From Cladorhizidae sp. MBARI D1340-BT2 (taxonomy: Eukaryota; Porifera; Demospongiae; Poecilosclerida; Cladorhizidae): a stretch of DNA of 64,000 bases. A program made the position numbers and the translations under genes. The notes under the pieces are model-generated. The model searched no databases, had not been told where the DNA came from, and saw only the letters and a list, made by a program, of their open reading frames with translations. The stretch covers positions 21,003,308 to 21,067,307 of the forward strand of contig JAQNBH010000010.1 of NCBI GenBank assembly GCA_028752905.1. Direction: 5' to 3'. The first letter of the stretch is position 1, and each line of letters begins with the position of its first letter. Below, in pieces: positions 46,403 to 57,780 of this stretch.

Positions 46403-48315
46403 TTACTGATAGTCCACCAAGGCCACCAAGGTATGGTATTTACGAAAACAGTCACGGCCTGTTGATCCACCACACAAAGGAACCTTACAAAAACAACACT
46501 GGGACCTTGCCTCATGCCTGTAACCTTTACAAATGCAAACTACACAGCGCTTCTTTGCACAGCACTGTGGGAAATGACCTAGTTTTAAATTGAGGCGATC
46601 TAGCTGACTATTTGCCTGACTACAACGAAGAGAAGAGAAAGAACCAATCAAAGATTTAGCTAGAACAATCCTAGCTTCTAGATAATTACCCTTCCTTACT
46701 GATATTGGTGATATTGGAGCTCGGACAGAAGAAAACAAAATAAATGAATTCAATAAACAAGCTTCTATCAAATACGAAAAAACCCTTTTCCACCATCTCC
46801 TAGACTTTCTACCCAAATTATAGTAGCCTATTCTCTGATCTGCTCTGTCCACACCTCTCATGAATGACTGATAATCAGGCAAACATGGGGGACATGGCAG
46901 ATCCTCTCTAGAACCATCAATTTTGTGCCTTTTTACAGTAGGAGGTACTAAATTATTTTCCGTGGGATGTATATTAGTTATCATGTAGATTGACCGTTTA
47001 TCTACCCAAACTAAAGCCAGGAGTGCACCATTAGACCTATAATCATAATAACCTCTATTTCTAATCGAAGCTTTTGTTACTAAATCTGGAGGAAAGTTCC
47101 TCCTAGTATACCTAGCTGTACCACATGCACCAAAGCCTTTACTTGTAAGCGTTTGAAATAAATTAGGACTAGTATAATAATTGTCCATGTACACATGGAA
47201 GTTCTTATGTTCTAATCCTTCTAACAAATCTAAAACAACTCTACTACACAAACCAGTTTTATCAGCTACTTCCACGTTCTTACCTGTATAAATCTGCAAC
47301 CGATAAATGTACCCATTCCTAGCATCACAAAGGACAAACACTTTTATCCCCCATTTTATTGGTTTGTCCTTCATATACTGTTTGAAGCCAAGCCTACCTT
47401 GAAAGGGAATCATAGCTTCATCAATACTAAGCTCTTGATGCAAAGTATATTCACTCTCAAACTTAGGAGTAATCAAATCTAATAACTTCCTTACCTTATA
47501 AAGCCGATCATAATTCAGGTTACCCTTTGTAACCAACAAACCATCAATAGAATTTACATGTACATAACGCATTAGCTCCAAAAACCGAGTCCTAGGCATT
47601 ACTTTACGAACCAAAGATCCAGACAAATCCGAGTGATTAGTGGACCAGTACAATTCTAAGTATGGAAGTGTGGAAACTCCCATTATTATCAACATTCCTA
47701 CAAAAGCTTTCATTTCCTCTATATTAGTATCTACCCATGGCCTGGAGAGACTAGCCATCCTAGAAACATAACTGTTCGTCTCATTCGTCTCTGCTACTAG
47801 GAGTTCCCACACTTCAAGAGTTAAAAAAAGGTAAAATGCATCTAAAAATGTACTTGATGCACCAAGCAATGAAGAAGTTGGACCAGCTGTTGCTGTATAG
47901 TCCAATTTCAAAGGAGTTGGCTCCTTTATTTCCCACTTACCTGTGACCTCAGTTAGCCTAGAACCAGTGCCAGATGCTTGGGCAGAACCAGTGCCAGATG
48001 CTTGGGCAGAACCAGTGCCAGATGCTCGGACAGAACCAGTGCCAGATGCTCGCACACGCCTATAACCTCTGGCCCGCCTACTACCAGTACCTTTTGGAGG
48101 ACCACTAGCAACACTTACGACTCCACTACCACTTGAGCTGCTTCCCCCTTGGCCAGTACTCCCTCGGCCAGTACTCCCTCGCCCGCCTCTCCCTCGCACA
48201 ACTCCAGCACCAGTCGTGTTCCCACGCCCTGTAGAGACTTCAGGCAAGGCTTCCTCATCCTCCAATGTAACAAAAGGAGTCATAGATGCCTCATCTCCAC
48301 TCTCATCATCTGATG
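46403..48315 (-). CDS. piggyBac transposase, main exon (intact)
   Basis: DDE/RNase H-fold transposase that moves its own element between TTAA sites. The frame from the Met at 48,283 has 626 codons and no lesion. Residues 20-110 are a Gly/Ser/Arg-rich linker containing a repeat of about nine residues (ASGTGSAQ/VR). The transposase domain follows, with catalytic Asp288 (SIDEAMIPFQGRLG), Asp367 (HVYMDNYYTSPNLF) and Asp479 (FMRGVDRADQRIGYY). The C-terminal Cys-rich zinc domain (about 573-617) has CCAKKRCVVCIC, CCFCKVPLC and a final CF-(x)2-YH. All three aspartates and the zinc ligands are kept, so activity is plausible. The exon probably begins at 48,315 after TTTTCCTACAG| and joins the exon at 48,647; if not spliced, translation could start at 48,283. 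Confidence 0.93.
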
Positions 48316-48646
48316 CTGTAGGAAAAGTAGTGGGGAGGGTGGGAAAAACAAGATATATATATCAAGTTTGTGGTCAACATTTGTAAATTCAAATTCAAAT
48401 GAAAATCAACAACTCAAACCTACACTCTTAGCTATAACTTTTTTTCTATAACTATCCCGTCTGAATTTGGAATACCAACAGAATAAGCTAGTATTTGGCA
48501 ATAGTACACTCTCAGTTGACTGGTAAACAAAGGCAATGAAGCGCTAAGGTTAGAAGAAACTTACAATCGAGAAGTCCATCCAAGCACGCCTCTTCTCTTA
48601 GAGCAACTGGATCCAGTGTTTCCTCGGTATGCATAGATGTCTTCAC

Positions 48647-48728
48647 CTTCTTCCCCAAATGAATCTGACCCAGAATCGCCAGAATCGTCGGCTAAAAGTT
48701 GAGAAATAACGTCCTCACAGGAGAGCAT
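48647..48728 (-). CDS. piggyBac transposase, predicted first exon
   Basis: From an ATG at 48,728: MLSCEDVISQLLADDSGDSG, then SDSFGEE, ending at donor GAAG|GTGAAG in phase 1, which fits the phase 1 acceptor at 48,315 and continues as ASDDESGDEAS. The acidic, Ser/Asp-rich start is like the first exon of the outer element (43,350). A second possible donor, GATT|GTAAGT at 48,56x, is stronger but leaves the wrong phase. Predicted, not proven. Confidence 0.55.
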
Positions 48729-48962
48729 CTTTGAGCAGTTAAAAAAAAAAAAGCTCGACCAACAAAAATGGCGTTCAACCGCAGGATTTTTGTTGCACGA
48801 TGCATCAACCGGAAATAATCATTTTTGTGACGTTCTCTAGTCTACTAGGCATGTGCAGAACCCAACCGGGACTGTTAGCTCGTAACGGTTCATTTTATAT
48901 ATTTTTGTGTGGCGAAGGATGTAAGGTCTCGCGCCATATGGCGCTTACGGCGTTTAATCGGG

Positions 48963-49188
48963 CTTTTTTAAATTATTATCAGCTCATATACTTGAAAAAC
49001 CTTTTGAGATTTGAGTAATGAAGTACCAGTAAGTAATCATAGAGAGGAGTAGCACCTAGAAGTTGTCGATCAAGCATCCACTTCTTGAAACACGAGGAAA
49101 ACTAAATATTGCCCACCGTTAAACGCCCGGTCTCTGGGAATAGATGCGCGTTCGAATTGAATAATCTCGCGTTGACATTTCAATTAAC
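48963..49188 (+). repeat. 226-bp direct repeat, right copy
   Basis: Same orientation as 45,491-45,716, offset 3,472 bp. Starts next to the right inverted repeat of the inner piggyBac unit and runs into GTGGCTAAGTG, the right end of the middle element. Confidence 0.95.
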
Positions 49189-49329
49189 GTGGCTAAGTGT
49201 TAAGTAACTATGTGTGATTCCAAAAATATATGGTTGCTATCGACTTTAATAAATATTTGAGACAATACAGTTAATTTTAGTTATGGTAGCAATATTATTT
49301 TTTTTAACCCGACCATGAAAGGGTTAAAT

Positions 49330-50830
49330 AGTAGCACAGCCGTTACTTCACCCATGAAATACTTCAAGAAAATTACATTCACTATTATAATATGAGCTTC
49401 GTTGTAGAATGCATATGTATGTGAATCTGTATTATGTATAGCTTGTTGCATGATGCTGCACTGATTCATAGCTCTTTTACATATAACCAGTCCGGGAAAT
49501 TAAAATCAGTCATCAGACATTTTCTGAACAACTAAAATGTTAGAATACACGCACATGCATGATCATATCGAAGCAGGTGTTTCGACTTCTGGCACAGACC
49601 GCAGTGAGGAAGTGAAGAAGCTGTTACTGGATGACGGGATATAGGAGGACTTACTCAATCTGATACTTGCATTGTTCATATAAAGTTCATTTGTACTCAT
49701 TACTTGATTGGAGTTACAATGGCAGTCCAGAGTCTGAGATTGGCACATCAAAGTTGGTTGTAATGGACAAACGGATTTTGGTTGTAATTCCTTGCTCAAT
49801 TTAACAATATGTCTGTTCCAGTATACCTCCTGCAACCTGTAAAAACAGCAATGAATGCAACCCCCCCCCAAAAAACCACAGACCAACATTGTTTACGCTA
49901 CTCAACCGATGACGTGCATATGTATCCCTACAGCAATCCTGGGGAGATGGTATATATTAATATATAGCCCTCGAAGCATCTAGGAAGCTCTTGAAAGGAA
50001 TACAACAAAGACTGAACCTGCTTACATTGGCTGTCTTGAGGGGGATAACGCTTAAGCATTTCTCCCTTGAAGTAAATTTTGTGACTTCCCCCGACTCCCA
50101 ATCGAAGGCTCACGTTTTCTAATTCTGGAGCTATCGCTGCCTAAGGATTTGAAGGCGACGATGTACAGCAACCTAGACTGGACTTTCGTTAACCCCTAGG
50201 GCTATCGAGACTAATGGTGTTTTGGGCCCCAAAACTCAAACTTTCATCGAGGACCGTGATACCAGCTGCATGTAGTCACGGAGAAGTCCAAATCACCTCA
50301 ACAACCGATGCAAAGAATTTATGTCGCCACAGCAGAATAATGCTGCTTCTGTACTGGGCTCTATATAGCAGTGCCAGCAGGAGGGGGTTGACTACTTCTG
50401 CACTCGGCCATTATTGTTGTTTAAAAAAATTCTTTTCCTGATCGATTTAGAGCGAGGTTGGGAATTAGGTGTGCAAGATGGTGGCCCCTTCTGCTATTTG
50501 GCTTCTGCCAATGGCTCATCTGCTCCAATATACCATATTCCACCACCCAAATTTCAAGTCTGTCCTCCTTGGTTCCTCAATGCTCTATCCACTTCCTCCT
50601 CCTCAAGCAGCCTTTGACCAGTAGACATGGGACGCATACAAAACACATGCCATGTTGGATGCTTTATTGGATTAGGCCAGAGATGGGTTTCTTGTGAAGG
50701 CTTATGGCTATATACGTCATGTCCCGAAGCAGGTGTGTGGTTAAGTGCTCTCCCAATTCCTTCTCTGGGGCTAATGGGTTGGTGCATATTTCAGTGGGCT
50801 TTCGTTTGGGAACACCTCTTTGTCAGCCAC
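49330..50830. other. intergenic region with weak coding-like pieces
   Basis: On minus, a stop-free segment 49,563-49,840 follows TTTTTACAG| and reads LQEVYWNRHIVKLSKELQPK and onward, ending PEVETPASI and a stop. Another at 50,113-50,020 (GVGGSHKIYFKGEMLKRYPP) ends at CCAAT|GTAAGC. Their phases do not join cleanly. On plus at 50,610-50,730 a frame with two stops reads TWDAYKTHAMLDALLD and FLVKAYGYIRHVPKQV, like a decayed gene. None is recognised. Confidence 0.3.
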
Positions 50831-50834
50831 ATGC

Positions 50835-51045
50835 ATGCCATCACTGTGGTGGTGCTGGCTGCTGGGCCAGACATCACTGTGGTGGTGCTGGGCCAGATAT
50901 CACTGGTGGTGCAAGTGCTGGGCCAGACATCACTGTGGTGGTGCAAGTGTTGGTTGCTGGGCCAGACATCACTGTGGTGGTGCTGGTTGGTGGGCGAGAC
51001 ATCACTATGGTGGTGCAAGTGTTGGTTGCTGGGCCAGACATTGTC
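50835..51045. repeat. short minisatellite (GCTGGGCCAGACATCACTGT)
   Basis: Six or so imperfect copies of GCTGGGCCAGACATCACTGT plus GGTGGTGCAAGTG, with lengths 33 to 54 bp. Confidence 0.9.
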
Positions 51046-51310
51046 TCTGCCGCTTCAGTAAAGGTCATCATTCTTGACATGCCTCAATCAATGAAATCAT
51101 CCATAAGTGGCTGGGATTCCCGATCTCCACAATGGTAGAAAGATGTGATGGTGTCAACATGCCTTGGAAATGGGTAAGGTTATCGTTGAGGGATCCTGAT
51201 CCATCATTATTTTACTCCAGAGGAGTCGCCAACTTGTAATTTAGCACCATCCTCTACCTTAAATGAGTTATCACATTCTTTTATTATTTTTATTATTATT
51301 ATTATTATGA
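51046..51310. other. unique sequence ending in a TTA microsatellite
   Basis: No gene seen; (TTA)n at 51,280-51,307. Confidence 0.6.
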
Positions 51311-53190
51311 CTTGACAACCTGATAATGGAAATGCGATAAATTATAAGAACATGGATGATAAAGGGAGTCAATACAAGATGAGGTTGATGGACATTCACC
51401 AACTTGTGGTGAAGCCATTAAATATAATAACTTAATTAAGGTGCAGGTTTAGTTAGGTGGCAAGAAGAGCATGGACAAACATAGTGAAATGTACATGAAT
51501 TTGATGGATCGAAGTAGAGCTGAAAGTGTTTCCATAGGTAGCTGTAGAGAGACATCTTAATAGTGTTAAATGAGAGCGAGATGTCTATTGGAGGCAGCGA
51601 GTTCCACAGGCGTATATATATACTACCCTGTTATAATAAAAGTTCCGAGTGGCTGTTGTCCTTTGATAGTTGTACTTCAGTTTGTGTTTTGAGCCGGATC
51701 TGTAGCAGATGACACAAATGATATATAATCTGATATAGTTATATTGTTGTAGATCTAATTAAGAACAATAGGTCTTGGAGTTCAAACCAGTACATTAGAG
51801 GCAGGGTATTTAGTTTGATCAGTCTATCTTTGTAGTCAAGGCACTGATAGTTTAGAATATATTTTGTTATCCTACGCTGCATTTTCAACTGGTTTCTTTA
51901 ATTTGATGGGGGTGCCACAGTTGACAACAATACGATAGCTTGGACCTCACTACACTAGTATATAGTAACTTCTTTGATGCAATCGGTGAATGAGATGGGA
52001 TTGGAGAAATCAAAATAGACTGCATGTGACATTTTCCTGTTCTCTATTGAGCCATAAATGTTAGAATATGAGGTCAACAACTGAGAGAGACATGATTGTT
52101 TTTTTTGTTGAGAAATCCGTATTGCTACTTTGACAATAAAGGTTGAACAAAAGAGATTATATTTTGGTAAATTATCTTCTCTAACACTTTAGACAGTATA
52201 CTCAGTAGTGATATTGGCCTGTAGTTTTGTACCATAGAATGATCATTATTCTTGAAGATAGGGTGGATTTTATGAATTTTCCAATCTAGAGGGGGTGATG
52301 ATGTCTGCATACTGGAACGAAAGAGATTAGAGACTGGATTAACCAAGGCGCTTTAGAACAAAGCCACCAATTTCGTCATAACCAGGAGCCTTGGTTATGT
52401 CTAAATTGGATAGGATTTGGATAGGATTTTGTAGACTTCAGATGGACAAATGTCTATCTTGTTGAGCTGTTTGTTTGGAGTTGGCAAACGTTAGAATGAA
52501 GTGACTCTTTGTAAAAACAGAATTAAAGTATATATATAGTCATTGAATACAATAGCCTTGTCTTCTGAGTTATCGGTGTAGGCTGATCCAGTAATTAATG
52601 TCTGTGGTATACATGACTTCCTAGATTGACACCCAAGTAGATTAAAAAGCTTCTTTGGATCACAAATGGAAGAATGTGTTATATTCCAAAGGTAAGAATA
52701 GTGTGCTTGTTCAGTGATGTCGCTGACTGATTCTGGTTGATTTGTAAAAACATAGATCTATAGAATACCACCATGTGTGTGAGTGGGATTTGTGATGATT
52801 TGTGTCAGGTTAAAGTCAAATATGTAATCACAAGTGAGAGATCCAGTGATGGAGGAGGAAGAGAGAGAATTCCAATTTACATCTAGAAGGTTGAAATCTC
52901 CAAGTAGTACAAGTTTTATGTTATCCACATAGAGATGTGAGACTGAGGTGTAGATGTTTTGGTATGTTTGGGCGGGACATAAACACAACACAAGAGGACA
53001 GGTGGGGAAGATTTAATTTTTATTTTATTTTTACTGCTGTGTTAATATCTGTGGCAATAACGTGGGAGGGGAATGAATTGGAAACAGCTATCATGACACC
53101 CCCGCCAACAGAACCCCTGTCTCTATCGTATATTGTGGAGGAGATTCAGGTTTCTGTAACAGCAATGATGTCTGGAGATTTTTGATTGGA
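51311..53190 (-). mobile_element. second LINE, heavily degraded
   Basis: On minus, pieces of an APE-class LINE. An endonuclease segment with VLLGDFNLLDVNWNSL and TNPTHTHGGIL is at 52,758-52,930. An RT segment with WKIHKIHPIF and NYRPISLLSILSKVLEKIIY is at 52,125-52,346. A C-terminal segment with RRITKYILNYQCLDYKDRLI, then KLNTLPLMYWFELQDLLFL, is at 51,900-51,740. Order and orientation match the LINE at 20,060 but the sequence is much more diverged and has many stops. Confidence 0.8.
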
Positions 53191-54880
53191 GATGAGGCAA
53201 TTTATTCTTTAGACGAATCCAGCGTCTGAAACGCAGCGTCGGACCAATCAGAATATAATCTATCACGTGCCGCTGACCTGCAGTTTAGCCAGTATCAAAG
53301 GTCTATTGTGACGAAGAAAAGTTGCTGTCAGGAGCTTCCCGTTTGTGGCAGGTGACTGGAAGTCAGTGGCAAGTCAGGTAAGAATGGTCTAGCTATATAA
53401 AGAATGGTATAGCTATAATTAGCTATAGCCTAGCTATAACTAGCCGTAGAAAGAATGGACTAGCTACAACTAGTTTCTATCAGAGTGACGACAATTATCC
53501 ACATATTGATATGATAGGTTGGAGAAGGAGCAACCTCAGAACACTGTTGCAAAAAGTGGAAGACACTGAGGGATCGGTATGTAAAGGAACTGAAGAAGAA
53601 GAGTCCGAAGAGGGTGATGTGATGCTGGCCACTGATCATTTTTACACATCATTTGTGAACATCAAGAACCCTATTTCCCACCACCTATATATATACCAAT
53701 TATCATGAATATGTAAAATAATTATTTTAAGCCAATTTTGTGTACTGATATGTTTCTGATATGTTGCTGATATTTGATATGTTGAAAATATTTACTAGAC
53801 AATTTATTATTAGCATTGTGTTTTTATGTATGCTAAAACATAGTTGTATTCCAGGGGACTTCTCCAGCTGTGCTTGAGAAGTAGTCCCTGAAGGCATCTC
53901 TCGTGGAAGCAGCAGATTGTGAATACCTCAAGATCAATTGGACTTTATATAATGAACAAGGAGCAAAGGAGGGGGGAAAAACCTGCTGAATCCAGCACGT
54001 GATAGGGACTCCATTCTAGTACATGGCTGTGTTCCATAAAATAATACTGAGCTTAGTATTATATAGTCATTATGTTTGTGCAGCATTAGTAGGCCTGGGG
54101 CTGTTGTAATTTTAGGTATACTAGATCATTATGTTGGTGTAACACGTAACATAAATTACTGTGACTATCTATGGATCCTGCGTTACCGCAAGGTCTCCTT
54201 GCTTACCACATGATACGTTGTCTGAAGTAGCACGATTATAGTGCATGACCTAGTGCAACCTACTGACTACTGTATTATCAAATCCATAGCTATCTATGGA
54301 TCCTGCGTTATCGCAGTAATCGGATCGGGTGCAAGGTCTCGGCGATAGGCTTGCTTACCTACTGACTACTGTGTTATCGAATCCAATCCATAGCGCAGCG
54401 CGATCTATCGATGGCGCAGGTCGGTCGATAGTGCACAACATATATATACATAATATTATATATAATTATTATGTACATGCGACAACATACTTCACACCAA
54501 CACCATAAGCTGAAGCAGCCCAAATAGTTCAGCAGTCTTGGCTACCTCAGAGCATGTTAAAAAGCTACAAATGAGACGACACCGTATGGAGGATCGTTTC
54601 ATGCCGCAGTACAATGCTCAAATGAATATCTGCCTTACTCTTCGCTAAATTTATGAGCATAAATAGGTATAAAAAAAAAAAAGCAATAGCCTCAGGCTCT
54701 CAGTCATTAGCTTATGTTATCATGAACTCGCTGGCTGATCTATTCCACAATTAGAAAACTGATCAGTCGTGGACATTTGCTGGGCTTCAATTAGGGTGTG
54801 GTGAGGTGGGCCCACCTGAGCGCAATCTCGCCCCACCTGAGAAGTTCACTAGTCATGTAAAATAATGATTAGTGAGCTTC
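53191..54880. other. intergenic region with local duplications
   Basis: A 65-codon plus-strand frame at 53,511-53,708 with an acidic middle is not recognised. Around 53,390-53,480, AGCTATA/AGCTATAGCC pieces repeat. At 54,150-54,440, segments beginning CTATGGATCCTGCGTTA and CCTACTGACTACTGT each occur twice with small changes (54,172/54,294 and 54,258/54,357). 54,880 borders AT-rich DNA. Confidence 0.5.
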
Positions 54881-54894
54881 CGATTTTTTTATAA

Positions 54895-55030
54895 GTGTAG
54901 AGATAAATCAATGTGTAAGTAATAATAATATGTAATAATTATAATGAGTATAATATATATAATATAGATAAATCAATGTGTAAGTAATAATAATGAGTAA
55001 TATAATAAGTAATATGTAATATGCAAAATA
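54895..55030. repeat. 66-bp AT-rich tandem duplication
   Basis: GATAAATCAATGTGTAAGTA occurs at 54,901 and again at 54,967, followed each time by AATAATAAT-type sequence. Confidence 0.8.
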
Positions 55031-55077
55031 TGCAAAATGACAGAAGTTCATGTTACTATTCTTCTGTTTTTTCTTGC

Positions 55078-55240
55078 TCAAACTTCGACTATTTCGTCAA
55101 GATTACCATCTGTTAGTTGGTCCGGTGACTCAATAGCGATTTTCATCAGATGTGACAATCTAGTGTCGTTCAAACTGCTGCGTAGCCTTGTCTTAATAAG
55201 CTTCATCTGAGTGGGATGGACAAACTGATCTTTGCAATAG
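55078..55240 (-). pseudogene. hAT-family transposase C-terminal fragment
   Basis: Minus strand, 53 codons to a stop (TGA, 55,078-55,080): reads HPTQMKLIKTRLRSSLNDTR, then LSHLMKIAIESPDQLTDGNL and DEIVEV. K-x-RLRSSL-x-(DT)RL-x-LM-x-IAIE matches the hAT C-terminal dimerisation region, as also found in host genes such as ZNF862/ZMYM-like proteins. No other part of the transposase was found and the upstream side is unrelated, so it is a remnant. Confidence 0.65.
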
Positions 55241-55244
55241 TGTG

Positions 55245-57330
55245 CAGGTTTGGAAACATGTTTGCCAACATGTCGTTCGAAACCAAATCTTCAAGCTGAT
55301 GTCAAATCAACCAATGGTTGGAACCAACCCTCTCAGATTTTGTTCAAATTTTCGTCAGTAGAGGACATTAGTACAAAAACTTTGTGTACCAAGTTATTTT
55401 GTTTAACTCGCAATATTAAGGGAGATACGGCTGATGGACGGCTGATGGAAGTTTTCCCATTGCTAATGGCAACTGTTTGGCCATACCCACAAAATAACCT
55501 ATATCATCCTAAGTATACGAGCCAGACTCACAAAAGTTGGGACCCTGGACCAATTTTTCATGAAGATTAATTAAGAATCTACATTCAAAATTTGGCTATC
55601 TCTTATACTTTATGCAATATAGGGGTTAAGATATGCCGGATTCACGCTCAAAAAGTGGGTGTGGGGTGTGGTCAAAATGGTTCCAACTTTGTTTCTAGGA
55701 AGCTGAAGGCATTGGCTTGAACATGTTAAAAATTCAGGAGAGTCTTTTGCTTTGAAAGGATGAATTTTGTTCTATTAACATGATTAGGTTTTGTGCTAAA
55801 TGACCTACTTCAGTAATAACCTGGGTATAATTATTATACTTATTCTGACGGTGTTTGACCAGGAAATAAATTTTTAACCCTATTCAAAACGGTCATTGTA
55901 TGCACTAGAGCCACTCGTACCATTTTAAATTTTTTTGCACTTCTCAATCCAGAGTGGCCGGTTGGAGCATTCAGGTTTTTGAGGTCCCTCCGCTTTAGGA
56001 TCTAGTAACTTGCCTATAGTTATACCTATGAAACATATTTTAGTATCAAAAGAGAGCACACAGAGAGACCTATCTTTGGAACTATATATCAAGTCCATAC
56101 CACAGAATCTACGGAGCTCTAAAGTTGTAACCAAAGTTGTAACCACAGGTAAAAATAAATAAAAATTAAAAAATAGAGTCGTCACCCCTGAAGATTGGTA
56201 GTTTTCTGCAGAAATTCAACACTCCCCTTGGCCTTAGGTTTGCATACATTTTTTCTTGTACAGCAGAACAAGCTTCCTTGGCTCTCGTCCACCCAAAACC
56301 ATACACAGCAAGTGTACTGCCATCAAATAAAGAGAGTTTCTTTGGGTCATTTTAGTACTGTATGATAATAGCATCTCAAATTATTTACTGACAGCCTTGT
56401 CAATATTTATACTAGAGATGCCATATTAGAGTTTTAATCAGTTTAGCTCTCCTTGTGGCCCAAATAAGGCCTGAAGAAGTCTGATCACATGTGGCTTTAT
56501 TTTATAGTGCCATATCTTTGCACATGTACTTGCTATATAGGGTCCTAATTTGTATACCAAAATGTAGCCAGTGCAGCATGCTTTATGATAGTTTTGTTTT
56601 GCCCTGGAACTTCAGGTTGGAAATTGAAGTCAAATCACCCGTCAAACTCATTTGTAATCGCTATATACTTACCAGCATCAAGTCTTGAATAGCTGTAGCA
56701 ACTGTGATTGATAGAGCTGTACAAACACTACAGATTAAGTCCAAGAGATTTTTTCTACAGTGGACTTATGTTCATGTGAAGGGGGTGGGAGGGATGGGTC
56801 TAAATAGAAACACTTACAAAACATTGTGGTTAACACTTCAGAGCGCTGCACTGGATATATGATAGATCTCTCTCTGTGCTCACTTTTAATATTAAAAAAA
56901 ATGTTGCATAGATATAACTACAAAAGTTACATACAGTCAAAATAGGAGTACCTCAAAATCTGAGCACCTGAACTGGCTGTAGTTGTGCTTCTTGATTGGG
57001 AAGTGCTAGCCAGTTATCTGTGCTGGAGGAAGCCCTACTCTACAAAACCAGTGTGTTCATTAGGTTGTAAAATGCAATGAAGTGGGTAAGCATGGGTGCT
57101 GAACATTGTTTTTCAGTTGCAGAAGTTTGAGGGTCGATTTCGCTTCACAATCCAACTTGCAGTTCCAAAAGATAAGCATGTATGGCAAAACAAAACTACC
57201 ATCAGAAAGACTCAATAAACTAAACTTCCAATGCGAAAGGAATTGTCTATTCACATGTTGAAGTTCTCTGTGACATATTTATTTATCTATCTTGACATTA
57301 TCATTTTTCCATATCATGCATGCTATGCAT
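55245..57330. other. intergenic region, no recognised gene; diverged inverted repeat
   Basis: A 106-codon plus-strand frame (55,250-55,570) starts METCLPTCRSKPNLQADVKS and is not recognised. About 56,575-56,665 on plus resembles 57,205-57,105 on minus (shared TAGTTTTGTTTTGCC and GGTTGGAAATTGAAG-like stretches). This is an old inverted duplication or a long-arm element of about 630 bp. Confidence 0.4.
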
Positions 57331-57677
57331 CTTATACTCAGATTCTAGATAAGGGTTCCATCATATGCCAGTAATAGATCTGTTTGTGCTGGTTGAAACA
57401 GAATACAGCAACAACAACCCCCCACACATTCCAGATTAACTGCATGTTGCTCAGCTGCACCTAAAACCAGAGTTTTTAAGTCAGGTGAACTTCCTCGCTT
57501 TTATCTTATACTCAGATTCTAGATAAGGGTTCCATCATATCCCAGTAATTGATCTGTTTGTGCTGGTTGATACAGAATACGGCAACCACAGCCCCCCATA
57601 CATTCCACACTAGCTAAATGTTGCTCAGCTGCACCTAAGACCAGAATTATTAAGTCAGGTGATCTTCCTCGCTTTCT
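57331..57677. repeat. tandem duplication, two copies of about 173 bp
   Basis: Both copies contain TTATACTCAGATTCTAGATA, AAGGGTTCCATCATAT, GATCTGTTTGTGCTGGTTGA and TTGCTCAGCTGCACCTAA, starting at about 57,329 and 57,502. They differ at roughly one base in ten. Confidence 0.9.
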
Positions 57678-57780
57678 AAAATATATGCTTGTGGTTGAAG
57701 ACGTAACTTTCTTTCTCTCAGCAGTTAATAAACATTTAACCACACGGTTAAGGTAGCCAATTTGGCCTTGAGTAGCTAGT

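Larger units (their letters stand above)
45716..48961 (-). mobile_element. inner piggyBac transposon
   Basis: 16-bp inverted ends with one mismatch, CCGATTACACGCCGTA (45,716-45,731) and on minus CCGATTAAACGCCGTA (48,961-48,946). The left end abuts TTAA (45,712-45,715). On the right GCTT stands where TTAA is expected, followed at once by a second copy of the 226 bp that precede the left end. Subterminal palindromes are CCCGCGGG (45,741) and GCGCCATATGGCGC (48,931-48,944). It carries an intact transposase gene on minus. Confidence 0.75.
43975..49199. mobile_element. middle TTAA-flanked piggyBac-type element
   Basis: Ends CACTTAGC (left) and GCTAAGTG (right), each abutting TTAA (43,971-43,974; 49,200-49,203). 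The inverted repeat is short, 8 bp, so the boundaries are tentative. Plus-strand remains of a piggyBac-type transposase (44,183-44,970) fall inside. Another piggyBac unit is inserted at 45,712. Confidence 0.55.
43146..49323. mobile_element. outer piggyBac-type element of a nested set
   Basis: Left end CCTTTTAACGGTCACGGG, right end on minus CCCTTTCATGGTCGGG; both abut TTAA (43,142-43,145 and 49,324-49,327), the piggyBac target. A perfect 18-bp palindrome, GGGCGCTTTAAAGCGCCC, lies just inside the left end (43,161-43,178). A first coding exon on plus starts at 43,350. The interior was interrupted by another TTAA element at 43,971, so only 43,146-43,970 and 49,204-49,323 belong to this element. 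Confidence 0.65.

Noticed and set aside
46291..46593. 100-codon plus-strand frame at the 3' end of the inner piggyBac gene
   Set aside because: Overlaps the transposase C-terminus antisense; no support of its own.
48560..48570. Strong donor GATT|GTAAGT for the first piggyBac exon
   Set aside because: Its phase does not match the acceptor at 48,315; GAAG|GTGAAG does.
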